This document shows positions 1-8,123 of a stretch of 64,000 bases of DNA, piece after piece; within the stretch, counting starts at the first letter, position 1; each line of letters opens with the position of its first letter. The notes under the pieces were generated by a model. It worked only from the letters and a program-made list of their open reading frames with translations, was not told the DNA's origin and made no database searches. Source of the stretch: Caldimonas caldifontis. Its GTDB lineage: Bacteria > Pseudomonadota > Gammaproteobacteria > Burkholderiales > Burkholderiaceae_C. The position numbers and the translations under genes were made by a program. The stretch is from NCBI RefSeq assembly GCF_002930615.1, contig NZ_PSNX01000009.1:62001-126000 (forward strand), written 5' to 3'.

Positions 1-1
1 C

Positions 2-616
2 CTGCGCATTCTCATCGTCGCACCGGAAACGCTCACGCCCGACCCGGACGATGCCATCGCCGGATGGCAGGCTGAGCGCTCGCGCAGCCTGCGCATCGGG
101 CTGCTGGAGGCAGGCTGCAACATCGTGGCCGTGCTCCCTGCCGACGTGTTCCTGCCCGAGCGGCTGGCCCAGATCCAGCCCGACATGATCATCGTGGATG
201 CCGAGAGCGAGGCGCGCGACACGCTGGAGCACGTGGTGATGGCCACGCGTGATGCCCGCCGGCCCATCGTGCTCTTCACCGACGACGAGGACACGACCCA
301 CGTGCGAGATGCCATCGCGGCGGGCGTCAACGCCTACGTGGTGGCGGGCCTGGCACCGGAACGCGTCAAGCCGGTGCTGGAGGTGGCCATGGCTCGTTTC
401 CAGCACGAGGAAGGCCTGCGGCGCGAACTGGCCGACGCCAGGACCCAATTGCAGGAGCGCAAGCTGGTCGATCGCGCCAAAGGCATCCTGATGACCCGCC
501 AGGGCTGCTCGGAGGCCGAGGCCTACGCACGCTTGCGCAAGATGTCGATGGACAAGGGCTTGCGCCTGGCCGACCTGGCGCAGCGCCTGATCGACGCCAA
601 CGAGTTGCTGGCCTGA
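2..616 (+). CDS. nasT: NasT-like ANTAR response regulator (5' end outside window)
   Basis: This is an RNA-binding transcription antiterminator of the NasT/NasR type, expected to switch on nitrate/nitrite assimilation genes. The frame is open from base 2, so the true start lies upstream and about 204 residues are visible. The first ~125 visible residues look like a receiver domain (IIVDAESEA, LFTDDED, AGVNAYVVAGL). The last ~55 form an ANTAR domain, with the helical core ERKLVDRAKGILMTRQG followed by EAEAYARLRKMSM. ANTAR proteins bind paired hairpins with six-base loops, and such a pair lies just downstream (763-816), ahead of a nitrate-transporter-like operon. In related species NasT is held by the sensor NasS, usually encoded immediately upstream; that region is not in the window. 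The family call is firm; the nitrate role comes from context. Confidence 0.9.
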   Translation: MRILIVAPETLTPDPDDAIAGWQAERSRSLRIGLLEAGCNIVAVLPADVFLPERLAQIQPDMIIVDAESEARDTLEHVVMATRDARRPIVLFTDDEDTTHVRDAIAAGVNAYVVAGLAPERVKPVLEVAMARFQHEEGLRRELADARTQLQERKLVDRAKGILMTRQGCSEAEAYARLRKMSMDKGLRLADLAQRLIDANELLA

Positions 617-762
617 AGACCGGGTTCGCACCGGGATTGTGCGCCGCACCATGATTCATTAGGCACTGAGCGCGGCGCGCGCACCGCGCAGGGGCACCCC
701 GGCCTGATTCTCGGCCCTTGGTCGCTGCCGCGGCCTGGCACGGCTCCTGCTTTGAGCTGTCT

Positions 763-786
763 GCGCAGGTCAATGGTGACCGGCGC
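763..786 (+). promoter_or_regulatory. ANTAR-target hairpin P1
   Basis: Stem-loop in the leader of the nrt operon. The inner stem GGTC/GACC (768-771/778-781) closes a six-base loop AATGGT (772-777). It is extended below one A-G mismatch by GCGC/GCGC (763-766/783-786). The loop has A at position 1 and G at position 4, the two bases reported as key for ANTAR protein binding. It is paired with a second hairpin 12 bases downstream. Confidence 0.7.
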
Positions 787-798
787 AAACGGCCCGCA

Positions 799-816
799 GG
801 CGTCAAGGACGACGCC
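799..816 (+). promoter_or_regulatory. ANTAR-target hairpin P2
   Basis: A perfect six-base-pair stem GGCGTC/GACGCC (799-804/811-816) with loop AAGGAC (805-810), again A at loop position 1 and G at position 4. The 3' arm GACGCC is also complementary to GGCGTC at 833-838, which is the 5' arm of the terminator downstream. The leader can therefore fold in mutually exclusive ways, as expected for an ANTAR-controlled antitermination switch. Confidence 0.7.
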
Positions 817-832
817 CAGGCCCCAGGACGAA

Positions 833-885
833 GGCGTCCCCACCGGTCTGTGAACGCAGGCCGTGTGAGGACGCCTTTTCTGTTT
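833..885 (+). terminator. Leader intrinsic terminator of the nrt operon
   Basis: The outer stem GGCGTCC (833-839) pairs with GGACGCC (869-875). Inside it lies a second stem CGGTCTG/CAGGCCG (844-850/857-863). A T-rich run follows directly (876-885, TTTTCTGTTT). It lies between the two ANTAR-type hairpins and the nrtA start, so it is placed to stop transcription unless the antiterminator acts. The 5' arm also overlaps a small competing hairpin (GGACG at 827-831 with CGTCC at 835-839). Confidence 0.7.
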
Positions 886-915
886 GGTGCTTCGATGAAA
901 TCAAGGACGCGACGC

Positions 916-2169
916 ATGAAAGCCCACGACCTGCTCAAGGCCCGCCTGAGCCGCCGGACCCTGCTCAAGACCACGGCCGCTGCCAGCGCCACCGGGATGG
1001 TGCCAGGACTGCACACCGCCGTCTGGGCCCAGGGCTCGGACAAGCCCGAAAAGGAAGAGGTGCGGATCGGCTTCATCCCATTGACCGACTGCGCCTCCGT
1101 GGTGATGGCTTCGGTGCTGGGCATCGACAAGAAGCACGGCGTGAAGATCATCCCCACGAAGGAAGCCTCGTGGGCCGGTGTGCGCGACAAACTGGTCAAC
1201 GGCGAGCTCGACATGGCGCACGTGCTGTGGGGACTGGTCTACGGCGTGCACGTGGGCGTGAGCGGCCCCAAGAAGGACATGGCCGTGCTGATGAACCTGA
1301 ACCACAACGGTCAAGCCATCACACTGTCGAAGAAGCTCTCCGACAAGGGCGCCGTGGACGGGCCGACGCTTGCCAAGCTGATGGCGAGCGAGAAGCGTGA
1401 ATACACCTTCGCGCAGACCTTCCCCACCGGTACGCACGCGATGTGGCTGTACTACTGGCTGGCCAGTGCGGGCATCAACCCCATGCGCGACGCCAAGGTC
1501 ATCACCGTGCCCCCACCCCAGATGGTGGCCAACATGCGCGTGGGCAACATGGATGGCTACTGCGTGGGCGAGCCCTGGAACCACCGGGCCATTGCCGACG
1601 GCATCGGCATCACGGCCGCCACCACACAGGACATCTGGAAAGACCATCCCGAGAAGGCGCTGGGCACGACGGCCGAGTTCACCAAGAAGTTCCCCAACAC
1701 CTGCCGCGCGGTGGTGGCAGCGATCCTCGAAGCCAGCAAGTGGATCGATGCCGGACTGCAGAACAAGCTGAAGATGGCCGAGATCGTGGCCGACCGCGCC
1801 TATGTGAACACCAGCGTGGACGTGATCAACCAGCGCATCCTGGGCCGCTACCAGAACGGCCTGGGCAAGACCTGGGACGACCCCAACCACATGAAGTTCT
1901 TCAACGATGGCGCGGTGAACTTCCCTTACCTGAGCGACGGCATGTGGTTCCTCACCCAGCACAAGCGCTGGGGTCTGATCAAGGAACACCCGAACTACCT
2001 GGAGGTGGCCCGTCAGATCAACCAGATCGACCTGTACAGGCAGGCCGCGTCGGCCGCGAAGGTGAACGTCCCGAAGGACATGCTGCGCTCCAGCAAGCTC
2101 ATCGACGGGGTGGTCTGGGACGGGAAGGATCCGGCCAAGTACGCCGACAGTTTCAAGGTGAACGTCTGA
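916..2169 (+). CDS. nrtA: Nitrate/nitrite ABC transporter substrate-binding protein, NrtA-like
   Basis: Periplasmic solute-binding protein of the CmpA/NrtA/SsuA superfamily, 417 residues. The N-terminus carries a twin-arginine-type signal (SRRTLLKTTAAASA, then a cleavage region near AVWAQG), so the protein is exported. It is therefore a transport component and not the cytoplasmic NasS sensor, which is a related fold. The core contains family stretches such as VRIGFIPLTDCASVVMA, ASWAGVRDKLVNGELDMAH and GYCVGEPWN. The start at 916 was chosen because AAGGA lies 8 bases upstream. An in-frame ATG at 895 lacks a ribosome site, and reading from further upstream would translate the structured leader. 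The permease and ATPase genes follow in order. Substrate specificity for nitrate is inferred from family and the NasT/ANTAR leader. Confidence 0.88.
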   Translation: MKAHDLLKARLSRRTLLKTTAAASATGMVPGLHTAVWAQGSDKPEKEEVRIGFIPLTDCASVVMASVLGIDKKHGVKIIPTKEASWAGVRDKLVNGELDMAHVLWGLVYGVHVGVSGPKKDMAVLMNLNHNGQAITLSKKLSDKGAVDGPTLAKLMASEKREYTFAQTFPTGTHAMWLYYWLASAGINPMRDAKVITVPPPQMVANMRVGNMDGYCVGEPWNHRAIADGIGITAATTQDIWKDHPEKALGTTAEFTKKFPNTCRAVVAAILEASKWIDAGLQNKLKMAEIVADRAYVNTSVDVINQRILGRYQNGLGKTWDDPNHMKFFNDGAVNFPYLSDGMWFLTQHKRWGLIKEHPNYLEVARQINQIDLYRQAASAAKVNVPKDMLRSSKLIDGVVWDGKDPAKYADSFKVNV

Positions 2170-2191
2170 CACCCTCGCCCAGGAGAACATC

Positions 2192-3088
2192 ATGGTCAGT
2201 GCCGTTTTTCACCCTTCCGTCGGTGAATCGCAGGTCGCAACACCGGCGGCTCCCCCAGCGCGCACCAAGCCGGCAATGCAGGCCCCGGCGGCGACCCAGC
2301 CGGCGCGCGTTCCCATCGACTGGCGCGGCTGGGCCCTCACCCTGCTGGCGCCGGTCTTCGGCGTGGCCCTGCTGATCGGCATCTGGGGACTGGCCACCGT
2401 CAACAGCACCAGCTTCCCCACGCCGGGCGCCACCTGGGAGGCCGCAGTCAAGCTCTTCGCCGACCCGTTCTACCGCAACGGGCCGAACGACCAGGGCATC
2501 GGCTGGAACGTGCTCTATTCGCTGGAACGCGTGGGCATGGGCTTCGGCCTGGCCGCTCTGGTGGGCATCCCGATGGGCTTCCTGATCGGTCGGTTTGCCA
2601 TCGTCAACAGCATGTTCTCGCCCATCGTGAGCCTGCTGCGCCCAGTCTCCCCGCTGGCCTGGCTGCCCATTGGCCTGCTGGTGTTCAAGGCGGCCAACCC
2701 GGCGGCCATCTGGACCATCTTCATCTGCTCGATCTGGCCCATGATCATCAACACGGCGGTGGGCGTGCAGCGGGTGCCGCAGGACTACCTGAACGTGGCG
2801 CGCGTGCTCAACCTGTCGGAGTGGAAGGTGATCACCAAGATCCTGCTGCCCTCGGTGCTGCCCTACATGCTGACCGGTGTGCGCCTGTCGGTGGGCACGG
2901 CCTGGCTGGTGATCGTGGCCGCCGAGATGCTGACCGGCGGCGTGGGCATCGGCTTCTGGGTCTGGGACGAGTGGAACAACCTCAATGTGCAGCACATCCT
3001 GATCGCGATCTTCGTGATCGGCATCGTGGGCCTGCTGCTTGAACAAGCCCTCATCTTCATCGCCAAACGCTTCAGCTACGCCGAGTGA
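2192..3088 (+). CDS. nrtB: Nitrate/nitrite ABC transporter permease, NrtB-like
   Basis: Inner-membrane permease of the NrtB family, 298 residues. After a Pro/Ala-rich N-terminal tail of ~45 residues there are about six hydrophobic segments. The EAA-type loop that contacts the ATPase is visible as DYLNVARVLNLSEWKVITKI. Other family stretches are LRPVSPLAWLPIGLLVFK and MLTGGVGIGFWVWDEWN. AGGAG lies about eight bases before the ATG. The gene begins 22 bases after nrtA stops and ends 11 bases before the ATPase start, so the three form one operon. Confidence 0.9.
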   Translation: MVSAVFHPSVGESQVATPAAPPARTKPAMQAPAATQPARVPIDWRGWALTLLAPVFGVALLIGIWGLATVNSTSFPTPGATWEAAVKLFADPFYRNGPNDQGIGWNVLYSLERVGMGFGLAALVGIPMGFLIGRFAIVNSMFSPIVSLLRPVSPLAWLPIGLLVFKAANPAAIWTIFICSIWPMIINTAVGVQRVPQDYLNVARVLNLSEWKVITKILLPSVLPYMLTGVRLSVGTAWLVIVAAEMLTGGVGIGFWVWDEWNNLNVQHILIAIFVIGIVGLLLEQALIFIAKRFSYAE

Positions 3089-3099
3089 AAGGACGGATC

Positions 3100-3903
3100 A
3101 TGACCCAGCATTTCATCCAGGTGCAGTCGGCCGAGATGGTCTTCCACACCAGGAAGGGCCGCTTTCACGCGCTGCGCGACATCCACCTCGACGTCGATCG
3201 CGGCGAGTTCGTGACGCTCATCGGTCACTCGGGCTGCGGCAAGTCGACGCTGCTCAACCTGATCGCGGGGCTGCTCAAGCCTACGGCGGGCGTGCTGCTG
3301 TGCGACAACCGCGAGATCCGCGAGCCCGGACCCGAACGGGCCGTGGTGTTCCAGAACCACTCGCTGCTGCCCTGGCTCACCTGCTTCGAGAACGTCTACC
3401 TGGCGGTGGACCGTGTGTTCGGTGGCAAGGAGTCGAAAGCACAACTGAAGGCGCGCACCCAGGCGGCGCTGGAACTGGTGGGGATGGGGCATGCCACCGC
3501 CAAGCGCCCGCACGAGATCTCGGGCGGCATGAAGCAGCGCGTGGGCATCGCCCGTGCGCTGGCCATGGAGCCCAAGGTGCTGCTGATGGACGAGCCGTTC
3601 GGCGCCCTGGATGCCCTCACCCGCGCCCACCTGCAGGACGAGCTGCTGAAGATCGTGGCCCGTACCCAGAGCACGGTCGTGATGGTGACGCACGATGTGG
3701 ACGAGGCGGTGCTGCTGTCCGATCGCATCGTGATGATGACCAACGGACCGGCGGCCACCATCGGCGAGATCCTGCACGTGGACCTGGCACGCCCGCGCGA
3801 CCGCGTGTCACTGGCCGAGGATGCCCGCTACATCGCCTGCCGCAAGGCGGTGCTGGACTTCCTCTACACCCGCCACGCTCATGTGGACCGGCTGGCCGCC
3901 TGA
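3100..3903 (+). CDS. nrtD: Nitrate/nitrite ABC transporter ATPase, NrtD-like
   Basis: ATP-binding subunit of the same importer, 267 residues. Visible motifs are Walker [10 protein letters not shown], a Q-loop region [14 protein letters not shown], the signature [14 protein letters not shown], Walker [17 protein letters not shown] and the switch histidine in [10 protein letters not shown]. It has a single domain and lacks the fused substrate-binding domain of cyanobacterial NrtC, so it corresponds best to NrtD. The ATG at 3100 has AAAGGACGG upstream; an in-frame GTG at 3085 overlaps the nrtB stop and is less likely. The last 25 bases overlap the 3' end of lgt on the other strand, with no terminator hairpin in between. 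Confidence 0.88.
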   Translation: MTQHFIQVQSAEMVFHTRKGRFHALRDIHLDVDRGEFVTLIGHSGCGKSTLLNLIAGLLKPTAGVLLCDNREIREPGPERAVVFQNHSLLPWLTCFENVYLAVDRVFGGKESKAQLKARTQAALELVGMGHATAKRPHEISGGMKQRVGIARALAMEPKVLLMDEPFGALDALTRAHLQDELLKIVARTQSTVVMVTHDVDEAVLLSDRIVMMTNGPAATIGEILHVDLARPRDRVSLAEDARYIACRKAVLDFLYTRHAHVDRLAA

Positions 3904-4688
3904 CGGCCGGACCACCACCACAGCGCCACGCCGGCCGCAATCATCGGCAGGCACAGCCACTGGCCCATGCTGAGGTTCAGGGCCAGCAGGCCCAGGAAGC
4001 TGTCGGGCTCTCGGAAGTATTCCGCGATGAAGCGGAAGACCCCATAGCCCGCCAGGAAGGCCCCCGACACCTGGCCGGTGGCGCGGGGCTTGCGCGCGTA
4101 CACCCACAGCAGCACGAACAGCAGCAGGCCCTCCAGCGCAAACTGGTACAGGGGCGACGGGTGGCGCGGGATGTCGGTGCCCGATTGCGGATACACCATG
4201 GCCCAGGGCAGGCTCGGGTCGGCCGCGCGGCCCCAGAGTTCGCCGTTGATGAAGTTGCCGATGCGGCCCGAGGCCAGGCCTGTCGGGACGCAGGGCGCGA
4301 TCAGGTCGGTCACCTCGAGAAAGCGGCGCTTGCGCTGCCAGGCGAACAGCGCCATCGCGCCCATCACCCCGAGCAGGCCCCCGTGGAAGGCCATCCCGCC
4401 CTTCCATACGGCGAAGATCTCGAGCGGGTTTTCCGCGTAGTAGCCGGGCTTGTAGAACAGCACGTAGCCCAGGCGGCCGCCGATGATCACGCCCAGCACG
4501 CCGTAGAAGAGCAGGTCCTCGACATCGCGACGCGTCCAGCCGGTGTCGGCATAGGGCGGGCGCCCCACGCGGATCGAGGCCAGCCACAGGAAGAGGCCGA
4601 AGGCGACGAGGTAGGTCAGGCCATACCAATGGATGGCCACGGGCCCGATCTGCAGGGCCACGGGGTCGAACTGGGGATGCACGAGCAT
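3879..4688 (-). CDS. lgt: Prolipoprotein diacylglyceryl transferase
   Basis: Inner-membrane enzyme that moves a diacylglyceryl group from phosphatidylglycerol to the lipobox cysteine of prelipoproteins, the first step of lipoprotein maturation. It has 269 residues, normal for the family. The Lgt signature [14 protein letters not shown] and the conserved [11 protein letters not shown] are both present among about seven membrane segments. It starts [16 protein letters not shown], the usual N-terminus in betaproteobacteria, with GGAAA upstream. The start ATG overlaps the stop of the upstream LysR gene (TGATG), so the two are probably translated together. The window also holds two clear lipoprotein substrates (BamC and the Ala-rich lipoprotein at 62713-62958). 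Confidence 0.96.
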   Translation of the reverse strand: MLVHPQFDPVALQIGPVAIHWYGLTYLVAFGLFLWLASIRVGRPPYADTGWTRRDVEDLLFYGVLGVIIGGRLGYVLFYKPGYYAENPLEIFAVWKGGMAFHGGLLGVMGAMALFAWQRKRRFLEVTDLIAPCVPTGLASGRIGNFINGELWGRAADPSLPWAMVYPQSGTDIPRHPSPLYQFALEGLLLFVLLWVYARKPRATGQVSGAFLAGYGVFRFIAEYFREPDSFLGLLALNLSMGQWLCLPMIAAGVALWWWSGRQAASRST

Positions 4689-5596
4689 CAGGGAGTTTCC
4701 TTGTGGGAGGACAGCTCTGCAGCCGTCACATGATCGACAAAGCGGCGCACGACCGGGTGCTGCGGCAGCCGCCACACCAGGCTGGTCTCGCAAGCCAGGC
4801 CGGCATCCTCGACCGCCCGGTAGACGACCCCGGGACGTTGCAGCCGCGTGACCGATTCGGGCACCCAGGCCACGCCGATGCCGGCGGACACCAGGTTCAC
4901 GATGGTCTGCATCTGGATGGCTTCCTGGGCGATGCGCGGTCCGGCCTGCCGGTCGCGATAGAACGCAAGCATCGCATCATAAAGCGAGGGGCTGATGACC
5001 CTCGGGAAGATCACCAGGGGCTCGCTCAGCACCGGCGTCGCCTTCACCCGCACCTGGGCCGCAAGCGGATGGTCGGCCGGCAGCGCCAGCACCAGGGGCT
5101 CGCCCAGCACCCGCACGGCGCCGAAGCCGCTCAGGCGGTCGCCCGGCGCGTGGAGCACAAACCCGGCGTCGATCTCGCCGGCCTCGAAGGCGGCCAGCTG
5201 CACGTCCAGCGTGGCCTCGCGCAGCGCCAGCTCCACCCCGGGATGGGCCTCACGGAAGGTCTTGAGCCAGCCGGGCAGCGGCCCGTAGCCGATGGTGGAG
5301 ACAAAGCCCAGGCGCAGCCGCCCCAGCGTGCCCTGGGCGGCTGCGCGCGCCAGCGGCCCGAACTGCTCGGCCTCGGCCAGCAGGCGGCGGGCCTGCGGCA
5401 GCAGGGCCAGACCTGCCGGGCTGAGGGCCACCGAGCGCCGCGTGCGGTGGAACAGCTCGGCGCCCAGCAGGCTTTCGAGCTGGCGGATGCCCATGGTCAG
5501 CGGCGGCTGGGTCATGTGCAGACGTTCGGCGGCCCGGCCGAAATGCAGCTCCTCGGCCACCGCCACGAATTGCCTGAGATGGCGCAGCTCCAGCAT
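4688..5596 (-). CDS. LysR-family transcriptional regulator
   Basis: DNA-binding regulator of 302 residues. The N-terminal winged helix-turn-helix is clear ([20 protein letters not shown], then [20 protein letters not shown]), followed by a LysR-type effector-binding domain. It is transcribed divergently from ilvD across 126 bases that hold a 30-bp imperfect dyad, which suggests control of ilvD and of itself. Its stop overlaps the start of lgt. The start at 5596 gives the standard [11 protein letters not shown]-terminus; reading further upstream would run antisense to ilvD. The effector is unknown. Confidence 0.92.
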   Translation of the reverse strand: MLELRHLRQFVAVAEELHFGRAAERLHMTQPPLTMGIRQLESLLGAELFHRTRRSVALSPAGLALLPQARRLLAEAEQFGPLARAAAQGTLGRLRLGFVSTIGYGPLPGWLKTFREAHPGVELALREATLDVQLAAFEAGEIDAGFVLHAPGDRLSGFGAVRVLGEPLVLALPADHPLAAQVRVKATPVLSEPLVIFPRVISPSLYDAMLAFYRDRQAGPRIAQEAIQMQTIVNLVSAGIGVAWVPESVTRLQRPGVVYRAVEDAGLACETSLVWRLPQHPVVRRFVDHVTAAELSSHKETP

Positions 5597-5616
5597 TGAT
5601 CTACCAGAAGAATCAG

Positions 5617-5646
5617 AATCGCTTGAAAGATATATTGGAATCGATT
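5617..5646. promoter_or_regulatory. Candidate LysR operator between lysR and ilvD
   Basis: Imperfect 30-bp palindrome with ends AATCG (5617-5621) and CGATT (5642-5646). Its symmetric inner blocks are TT..AA on each side of a central ATAT. It is AT-rich compared with its surroundings and sits 21 bases upstream of the LysR start and 76 bases upstream of ilvD. Position and dyad symmetry fit a LysR binding site; binding itself is not shown. Confidence 0.5.
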
Positions 5647-5722
5647 GTGCCAGCGCTGCATACTGCGCCCTGGCCGGCCGCCTGCCGCCCCTCCCCCACG
5701 ACCCCCACCCCAAGGACGAGCC

Positions 5723-7402
5723 ATGAGCTACAACCGCCGCTCGAAGAACATCACCGAAGGCGTTGCCCGCGCACCCAACCGTTCCATGTACTACGGCATG
5801 GGCTACCAGGAGTCGGACTTCGGCAAGCCCATGATCGGCGTGGCCAACGGCCACTCGACGATCACGCCCTGCAACTCCGGCCTGCAGCGCCTGGCCGACG
5901 CGGCCGTGGAAGGTCTCAAGGCCGCGGGCGCCAACCCCCAGATCTTCGGCACGCCCACCATCAGCGATGGCATGGCCATGGGCACCGAGGGCATGAAGTA
6001 CTCGCTGGTGTCGCGCGAGGTGATCTCCGACTGTGTGGAAACCTGCGTGGGCGGGCAGTGGATGGACGGTGTCATCGTCATCGGCGGCTGCGACAAGAAC
6101 ATGCCCGGCGGCATGATGGGCATGCTGCGCGCCAACGTGCCCAGCCTCTACATCTACGGCGGCACCATCCTGCCAGGCCGCTACAAGGGCCAGGACCTCA
6201 ACATCGTGAGCGTGTTCGAGGCCGTGGGCCAGTTCACCGCCGGCAAGATGAGCGAGGAGGACTTCTGCGAGATCGAGCGCCGCGCGATTCCCGGCAGCGG
6301 CTCCTGCGGCGGCATGTACACCGCCAACACGATGAGCTCGTCCTTCGAGGCCCTGGGCATGAGCCTGCCCTATTCGTCCACGATGGCCAACGTCGAAGAC
6401 GAAGTGGTCGAGAACGTCAAGAAAGCCGCCGCCGTGCTGGTCGAAGCCGTCAAGAAGGACCTCAAGCCGCGCGACATCGTCACCAAGAAGGCCATCGAAA
6501 ACGCCGTGGCGGTGATCATGGCCACCGGCGGCTCGACCAACGCAGTGCTGCACTACCTGGCCATCGCGCACGCGGCCGGGGTGGATTGGACGATCGACGA
6601 TTTCGAGCGCATGCGCAAGAAGGTCCCCGTGCTGTGCGACCTCAAGCCCAGCGGCAAGTACCTGGCCATCGACCTGCATCGCGCCGGCGGCATCCCGGCC
6701 GTGATGAAGGAACTGCTCAAAGCCGGCCTGCTGCACGGCGACTGCATGACCATCACCGGCAAGACCGTGGCGGAGAACCTGGCCGACGTGCCTGAGCTCT
6801 CCCCCCACCAGGACGTGATCCGCCCGGTCAGCAAGCCCATTTATGCCCAGGGTCACCTGGCCATCCTGAAGGGCAACCTGGCCCCCGAGGGCTGCGTGGC
6901 CAAGATCACGGGCCTGAAGAACCCGCAGATCACGGGCCCGGCGCGCGTGTTCGATGATGAGCAATCAGCGCTGGCGGCCATCATGTCCAAGCAGATCCAG
7001 GCCGGGGATGTGATGGTGCTGCGCTACCTGGGCCCCAAGGGTGGACCGGGCATGCCCGAGATGCTGGCCCCCACAGGGGCGCTGATCGGCCAAGGGCTGG
7101 GCGAGTCGGTCGGACTGATCACCGACGGCCGTTTCTCGGGCGGGACCTGGGGCATGGTGGTGGGCCACGTGGCGCCCGAAGCCGCCGAAGGCGGCACCAT
7201 CGCCCTGGTGAAGGAAGGCGACACCATCACCATCGACGCCCACACGCTGACGCTGCAGCTGCACGTCAGCGACGAGGAACTGGCCAAGCGCCGTGCGGCC
7301 TGGACCCCACCCGCCCCGCGCTACACCCGCGGCGTGCTGGCCAAGTTCGCGAAGCTGGCCAGCAGCGCCAGCTCCGGCGCCGTCCTCGACAAGTTCGAGT
7401 GA
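5723..7402 (+). CDS. ilvD: Dihydroxy-acid dehydratase
   Basis: Cytoplasmic Fe-S enzyme of branched-chain amino acid synthesis. It dehydrates 2,3-dihydroxy-isovalerate and 2,3-dihydroxy-3-methylvalerate to the 2-keto acids. It has 559 residues. The three cluster-ligand cysteines are in TPCNSGLQ (C50), [10 protein letters not shown] (C123) and [14 protein letters not shown] (C195). The C-terminal signature [11 protein letters not shown] is present. The ATG follows AAGGACGAGCC. The gene is alone on its strand, divergent from the LysR regulator, and ends seven bases before the convergent Trp-rich protein gene. Confidence 0.97.
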   Translation: MSYNRRSKNITEGVARAPNRSMYYGMGYQESDFGKPMIGVANGHSTITPCNSGLQRLADAAVEGLKAAGANPQIFGTPTISDGMAMGTEGMKYSLVSREVISDCVETCVGGQWMDGVIVIGGCDKNMPGGMMGMLRANVPSLYIYGGTILPGRYKGQDLNIVSVFEAVGQFTAGKMSEEDFCEIERRAIPGSGSCGGMYTANTMSSSFEALGMSLPYSSTMANVEDEVVENVKKAAAVLVEAVKKDLKPRDIVTKKAIENAVAVIMATGGSTNAVLHYLAIAHAAGVDWTIDDFERMRKKVPVLCDLKPSGKYLAIDLHRAGGIPAVMKELLKAGLLHGDCMTITGKTVAENLADVPELSPHQDVIRPVSKPIYAQGHLAILKGNLAPEGCVAKITGLKNPQITGPARVFDDEQSALAAIMSKQIQAGDVMVLRYLGPKGGPGMPEMLAPTGALIGQGLGESVGLITDGRFSGGTWGMVVGHVAPEAAEGGTIALVKEGDTITIDAHTLTLQLHVSDEELAKRRAAWTPPAPRYTRGVLAKFAKLASSASSGAVLDKFE

Positions 7403-7409
7403 GCGGGCG

Positions 7410-7655
7410 TCAGATCTTGCGTTTACGGGGTTCCTGACCCAGAGCGGCCAAGTTCTTCTTGCGCCGCTCTTTCTTTTTCTCTTCCAGCTTGTCCATCTCA
7501 CGTCGCTTGGTATAGCCCGAGGCGTCGGCCCAGGCCCACCACACCACCGCCAGCGCAAAGGGCGACAGAACGATCCACCACGACCATTCGGCCACGGCGC
7601 CGAACTCGGCGAGCTTCAGCAGGATCAGAAGGACACCCAGGATGATGAAATACAT
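7410..7655 (-). CDS. Small Trp-rich membrane protein (TIGR04438-like)
   Basis: An 81-residue protein with one or two hydrophobic segments (residues ~2-20 and ~25-42) containing clustered tryptophans (WSWWIVL, VVWWAWA). A strongly basic tail rich in Lys, Glu and Arg follows (EEKKKERRKK). It resembles a small Trp-rich family found in betaproteobacteria; function is unknown. The start at 7655 has GGAG about seven bases upstream; longer readings lack such a site. It converges on ilvD with a seven-base gap. Confidence 0.75.
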   Translation of the reverse strand: MYFIILGVLLILLKLAEFGAVAEWSWWIVLSPFALAVVWWAWADASGYTKRREMDKLEEKKKERRKKNLAALGQEPRKRKI

Positions 7656-7762
7656 GCAGGACTCCACGGGCTTTGCGTCGGCCACGCGCCAGACGTCAAC
7701 CCCAACGCCTAGAATTCGTTGACATCACTGTAAATCAACCCCACGAACGCCGAAAGGACGAC

Positions 7763-8065
7763 ATGAAGTCTCTTCTCGCTCTCGCCGCGCTGGCCTGTCT
7801 GAGCGCACCCGTGATGGCCAGCCAGCAACTGGCCCAGCAGAAAGCCTGCATGGCCTGCCACGCCGTTGACAAGAAACTCGTCGGTCCCTCGTACAAGGAC
7901 ATTGCCGCCAAGTACGCCGACCAGAAGGATGCTGTGGACAAGCTGGCCCAGAAGGTCATCAAGGGGGGTTCCGGCGTCTGGGGCCCGGTCCCGATGCCGG
8001 CCAACGCCTCCGTCAGTGAGGCAGACGCCAAGACCCTGGTGCAATGGATCCTGACCCACAAGTGA
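7763..8065 (+). CDS. Small class I cytochrome c (c551/c552-like)
   Basis: Periplasmic monohaem electron carrier of 100 residues. A signal peptide (MKSLLALAALACLSAPVMA) is probably cut before Ser20. The haem site is C29-M-A-C-H33. The distal methionine ligand is M78 in PVPMPAN, and the C-terminal helix TLVQWILTHK is typical. Its redox partner cannot be told from the neighbours. The ATG follows AAAGGACGAC. It is a single-gene unit closed by a strong terminator at 8094-8123. A TTGACA at 7719-7724 could be a -35 element, but no good -10 follows. Confidence 0.92.
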   Translation: MKSLLALAALACLSAPVMASQQLAQQKACMACHAVDKKLVGPSYKDIAAKYADQKDAVDKLAQKVIKGGSGVWGPVPMPANASVSEADAKTLVQWILTHK

Positions 8066-8093
8066 TCCCGGCGCCGCAGTGCACCTGACATCG

Positions 8094-8123
8094 CACCCCG
8101 CTACGGCGGGGTGTTGTTTTTTC
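8094..8123 (+). terminator. Intrinsic terminator after the cytochrome c gene
   Basis: The stem CACCCCGC/GCGGGGTG with a four-base loop TACG (8094-8113) is followed by TTGTTTTTTC. The end of the T-run touches the stop codon of the convergent pabBC gene (8122-8124). Confidence 0.9.

Noticed and set aside
718-915. N-terminal extension of nrtA through the leader
   Set aside because: It would translate the two hairpins and the terminator. The signal peptide and ribosome site support the start at 916.
901-2193. 430-codon open frame on the minus strand opposite nrtA
   Set aside because: It is a shadow of GC-rich codon use in nrtA, with a His/Val/Gly-rich low-information product and no family motif.
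5597-6964. Upstream extension of the LysR frame antisense to ilvD
   Set aside because: The extension has shadow composition, and the LysR N-terminus begins naturally at 5596.
7719-7724. TTGACA resembling a -35 promoter element upstream of the cytochrome c gene
   Set aside because: No convincing -10 element at the proper distance, so it is not listed as a promoter.
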